Part shown: positions 61,785-64,000 of the stretch, piece by piece
How the letters are laid out: each line of letters begins with the position of its first letter
Numbering within the stretch: position 1 is the first letter of the stretch
NCBI RefSeq assembly: GCF_017916325.1
Contig: NC_090164.1
Coordinates: 603,501 to 667,500, forward strand
DNA: 64,000 nt
Direction: 5' to 3'
Source of the DNA: Leishmania martiniquensis
Taxonomy: Eukaryota; Euglenozoa; Kinetoplastea; Trypanosomatida; Trypanosomatidae
Position numbers and translations under genes: made by a program
Notes under the pieces: model-generated
What the model was told of the DNA's origin: nothing
Databases searched by the model: none
What the model saw: the letters and a program-made list of their open reading frames with translations, nothing else

Positions 61785-64000
61785 GGTGCCCTGCCTACGG
61801 TTTACAGTTTATGCGAGAAAAGGGTAATTTAAATGTTCCAGCGCTGTCGCCGGCAGCTGAGATAATGCGACTTTACGAGGAAACACAACAAGGAGAGGGA
61901 CAGTCCACCAATGAGAGGAGGCGGAGGCGACGGAGGGGGAGGAAGGCGAAGGGGCGGAAATGGGATAGGCGAGCGTTTTACACGGCACGCGTCAACGTTT
62001 TGTTTGCAGTTTAGGGATATTGTGGGCGCGGTAGTGCTTAAATACACTGCAGAAGCTTCTTCTATGACTCTGATGCAATGAAGCGAGAAGAGAACGGGCA
62101 GGAGTAAAGGGGGGCGGCAGCAGATGCGGCGGCACGTGCGGGAAGGACAGTGCGACCTCTGTGTCTTGAAAGGAGCAGCAACTGGAAGCGGGTGCAGGCG
62201 TGTGCGCGTGCTGGTGCGTGTCAAAAGAAGCGAAGCGGCGGCGAGGGAGGAAAAGGGAGCGAGAGGTAACAGAAGAAAAGCTCAGCAGGTAGAGATGCCT
62301 TTCGCAGGGACGGCAAGTCGGATCATGGCAGCCTGGCGTTCTAACGCCCCATCGGGTGCGTCGTACTACACGGGATTGGCCCTTTGTCAGCGGAGAGAGC
62401 AAGAAAGAGCCCCTTCTCTCCCCCCTTCCCTCCCGTTCCGCGCCGAGGTGGGCGACCTCATCGAGGAAGAGGGGAGTCGTGGGTGTGGGCACACTTACCG
62501 ATCTCCGCTCATCTCTGGTGGACCACTTTTCACGGAGGAGAGCGACACGGAAACACTGGGTGGCTCAGCGGAGAGGTCCAAGTACTCGCGGCGAAAGAGA
62601 AAGGCTAAGATGCGGAGCAGATGCACTATCCAGAGGCCAGTAATCATGTCACAGCTAAACAAGGCAAGGGAAAAGGAGGAGGAGGGAGGGGGGCACGAGC
62701 TGGTGCCGCGCAAGACGCACTTTTGTTTGCTGTCTCTCTCCTCGCTCCGCTTCTGTTTCCTTGCTGCCTGTCCCCTACCCATCTTACGGCCCCTCGACCC
62801 CCAAGGCTCGAGCAACAAAGAAGTTCCTCTGCCAGAGGTGGTGAGACGAGTGGGATCGCGTACGCATACAACAACGCCGGCGCACGTGTACATGAGAGCA
62901 GGAAGCCCAACGCGCTCGTGTGCCCCTCTAAAACCAATGGATAAAGGGCACTGTGTGCACGCCCACAGGCGATCTTCGCCGCACGCCTGCGCGCTGCCCC
63001 ACCGTTCTGTCTCGCGAAGTTCCTATGGAGCAAGACATCACCATGAGAGAGTGAAAACAGGAGACCGCCCCTCAAACACCTTCGCTGTGCACCAATGCAC
63101 ATGCCACATACGCGCACACACTCACGGCCTCGCGCAGAGCCACAACGTGCGCACACGACTCAAGACACATCTTCAAAGGCTATGACACTGAAGGATCCAT
63201 TGAGGAAAGGGAACGGGCGGAAATAAAGCGTGCGTGAGTGAGAGAGAAGATCCGCAGAGGGGCGGCACGGGAGAGTAAAAGGCGGTTGGAAAGCGACGGC
63301 ACGGGGGGAGACCACCAGCGAGATCGCAAAGATGATTTCCTCCGCGCTCGCTTCCCTTCCACTCCTTCCCCTAGCGCGCCGTGCCCCACCACTGTCTCGC
63401 CCTCACCACCACCACTACCACTTCCGCTGTACTCCAGTTCTTTGTCCTTTGTTACATTAGGCAGAAGCGGGAGAAGTTCCCCAGCGGAAGGTTCCCCACC
63501 ACCACCACCACCTAGCACACTCATCCCACCTCAAGACAGAGCCAAGCCGGCCTTTTCATAGTAGAACCGACAATAGCGCGCTCCTATGGGCCGCTCCGAT
63601 GCGCCCCCAACAGCACGAGTGACACCATCACAGTCACAACGAATATTCTCCTCGCCTCATCGCCACATTCACTCTCACCTATTCTCGTTAGACGATCCGA
63701 CGAGCCACTGCAACACTTCAGTCATACAGCTTCTCAAGCACGCACCGTTCCCCTCTAAACGCGCAAAGACGTCCACCCGAATCGGCCCATCGCCAAACCT
63801 CATAAGATCTCTGACCCCTTCAATGCATCGCACCCATCAGTTATGCGCGTGGAAGGGGTGCGCGAGCGGCACCCTGCGCCGGTATGCCCCCCGCCTTTCC
63901 GCCTTTGCGCGCGTCCCTGCCATTGGGAGCACACGGAGGGAGGGAGAGGCGGTGCATAGACACCGAGACAGTCGCGTACCCCTCCCACGCTGCGAGGGAA
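61785..64000 (-). other. Upstream flank of the MFS gene, no gene seen
   Basis: About 2.2 kb at the window edge. The + strand is purine-rich near 61870-61970, 62235-62285 and 62660-62695 (pyrimidine tracts in the - transcript). A + strand frame at 62124-63185 has low-complexity translation and no recognisable motif. The direction of transcription beyond the edge is unknown. Confidence 0.5.

Noticed and set aside
62124..63185. 353-codon + strand frame near the right edge
   Set aside because: Low-complexity Arg/Ser translation, opposite to the local transcription direction, with no family motif.
1..64000. CRISPR arrays, bacterial operons, integrons
   Set aside because: Repeats present are microsatellites or retroposons; gene content and organisation are eukaryotic.

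Overview
The window looks like chromosomal DNA of a trypanosomatid, most likely Leishmania. The evidence is long intron-free genes in same-strand clusters, GC-rich codon use, long UTR-like gaps full of pyrimidine tracts and (CA)n/(TA)n microsatellites, SIDER-like degenerate retroposons in gaps, and proteins with trypanosomatid-style low-complexity insertions. Species and chromosome cannot be fixed from the sequence alone. No bacterial operon, CRISPR, rRNA, tRNA or spliced-leader gene was recognised.

Layout: the left 18.3 kb is transcribed rightwards. It holds the 3' end of an unidentified gene (ends 532), a 10.5-kb gap without a credible gene, a LYAR-type zinc-finger protein (11060-12016) and a large low-complexity protein (15194-18295). 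The right part (22627-61784) is transcribed leftwards. In transcription order it encodes a nodulin-like major-facilitator transporter, an asparagine-synthetase-domain protein with a LOTUS-like insertion, a small single-span membrane protein, an ankyrin protein whose C-terminal half resembles N-myristoyltransferase, a putative mitochondrial protein with a possible dsRNA-binding C-terminus, a 2661-residue type III phosphatidylinositol 4-kinase (Stt4/PI4KA class), a protein with a U1/matrin-like zinc finger, and the AP-1 clathrin adaptor sigma subunit. The two clusters converge on a 4.3-kb strand-switch region (18296-22626), the expected site of Pol II termination, which contains an extremely GC-rich block.

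The genes do not form a pathway, as is normal for trypanosomatid polycistrons. PI4K and AP-1 sigma both serve Golgi/plasma-membrane traffic. Regulation is expected mostly after transcription, through trans-splicing, polyadenylation and 3'UTR elements, so the retroposon copies and hairpins in the gaps are candidate regulatory parts.

Most notable: (1) the ankyrin plus NMT-like fusion, a possible divergent acyltransferase or pseudoenzyme; (2) the LOTUS-like module inside an asparagine-synthetase fold; (3) two retroposon copies identical over 435 bp, in direct orientation, bracketing two genes and predicting a 6646-bp recombination circle; (4) strong hairpins in gaps (8399-8432, 57030-57189); (5) the GC-rich block in the convergent region.
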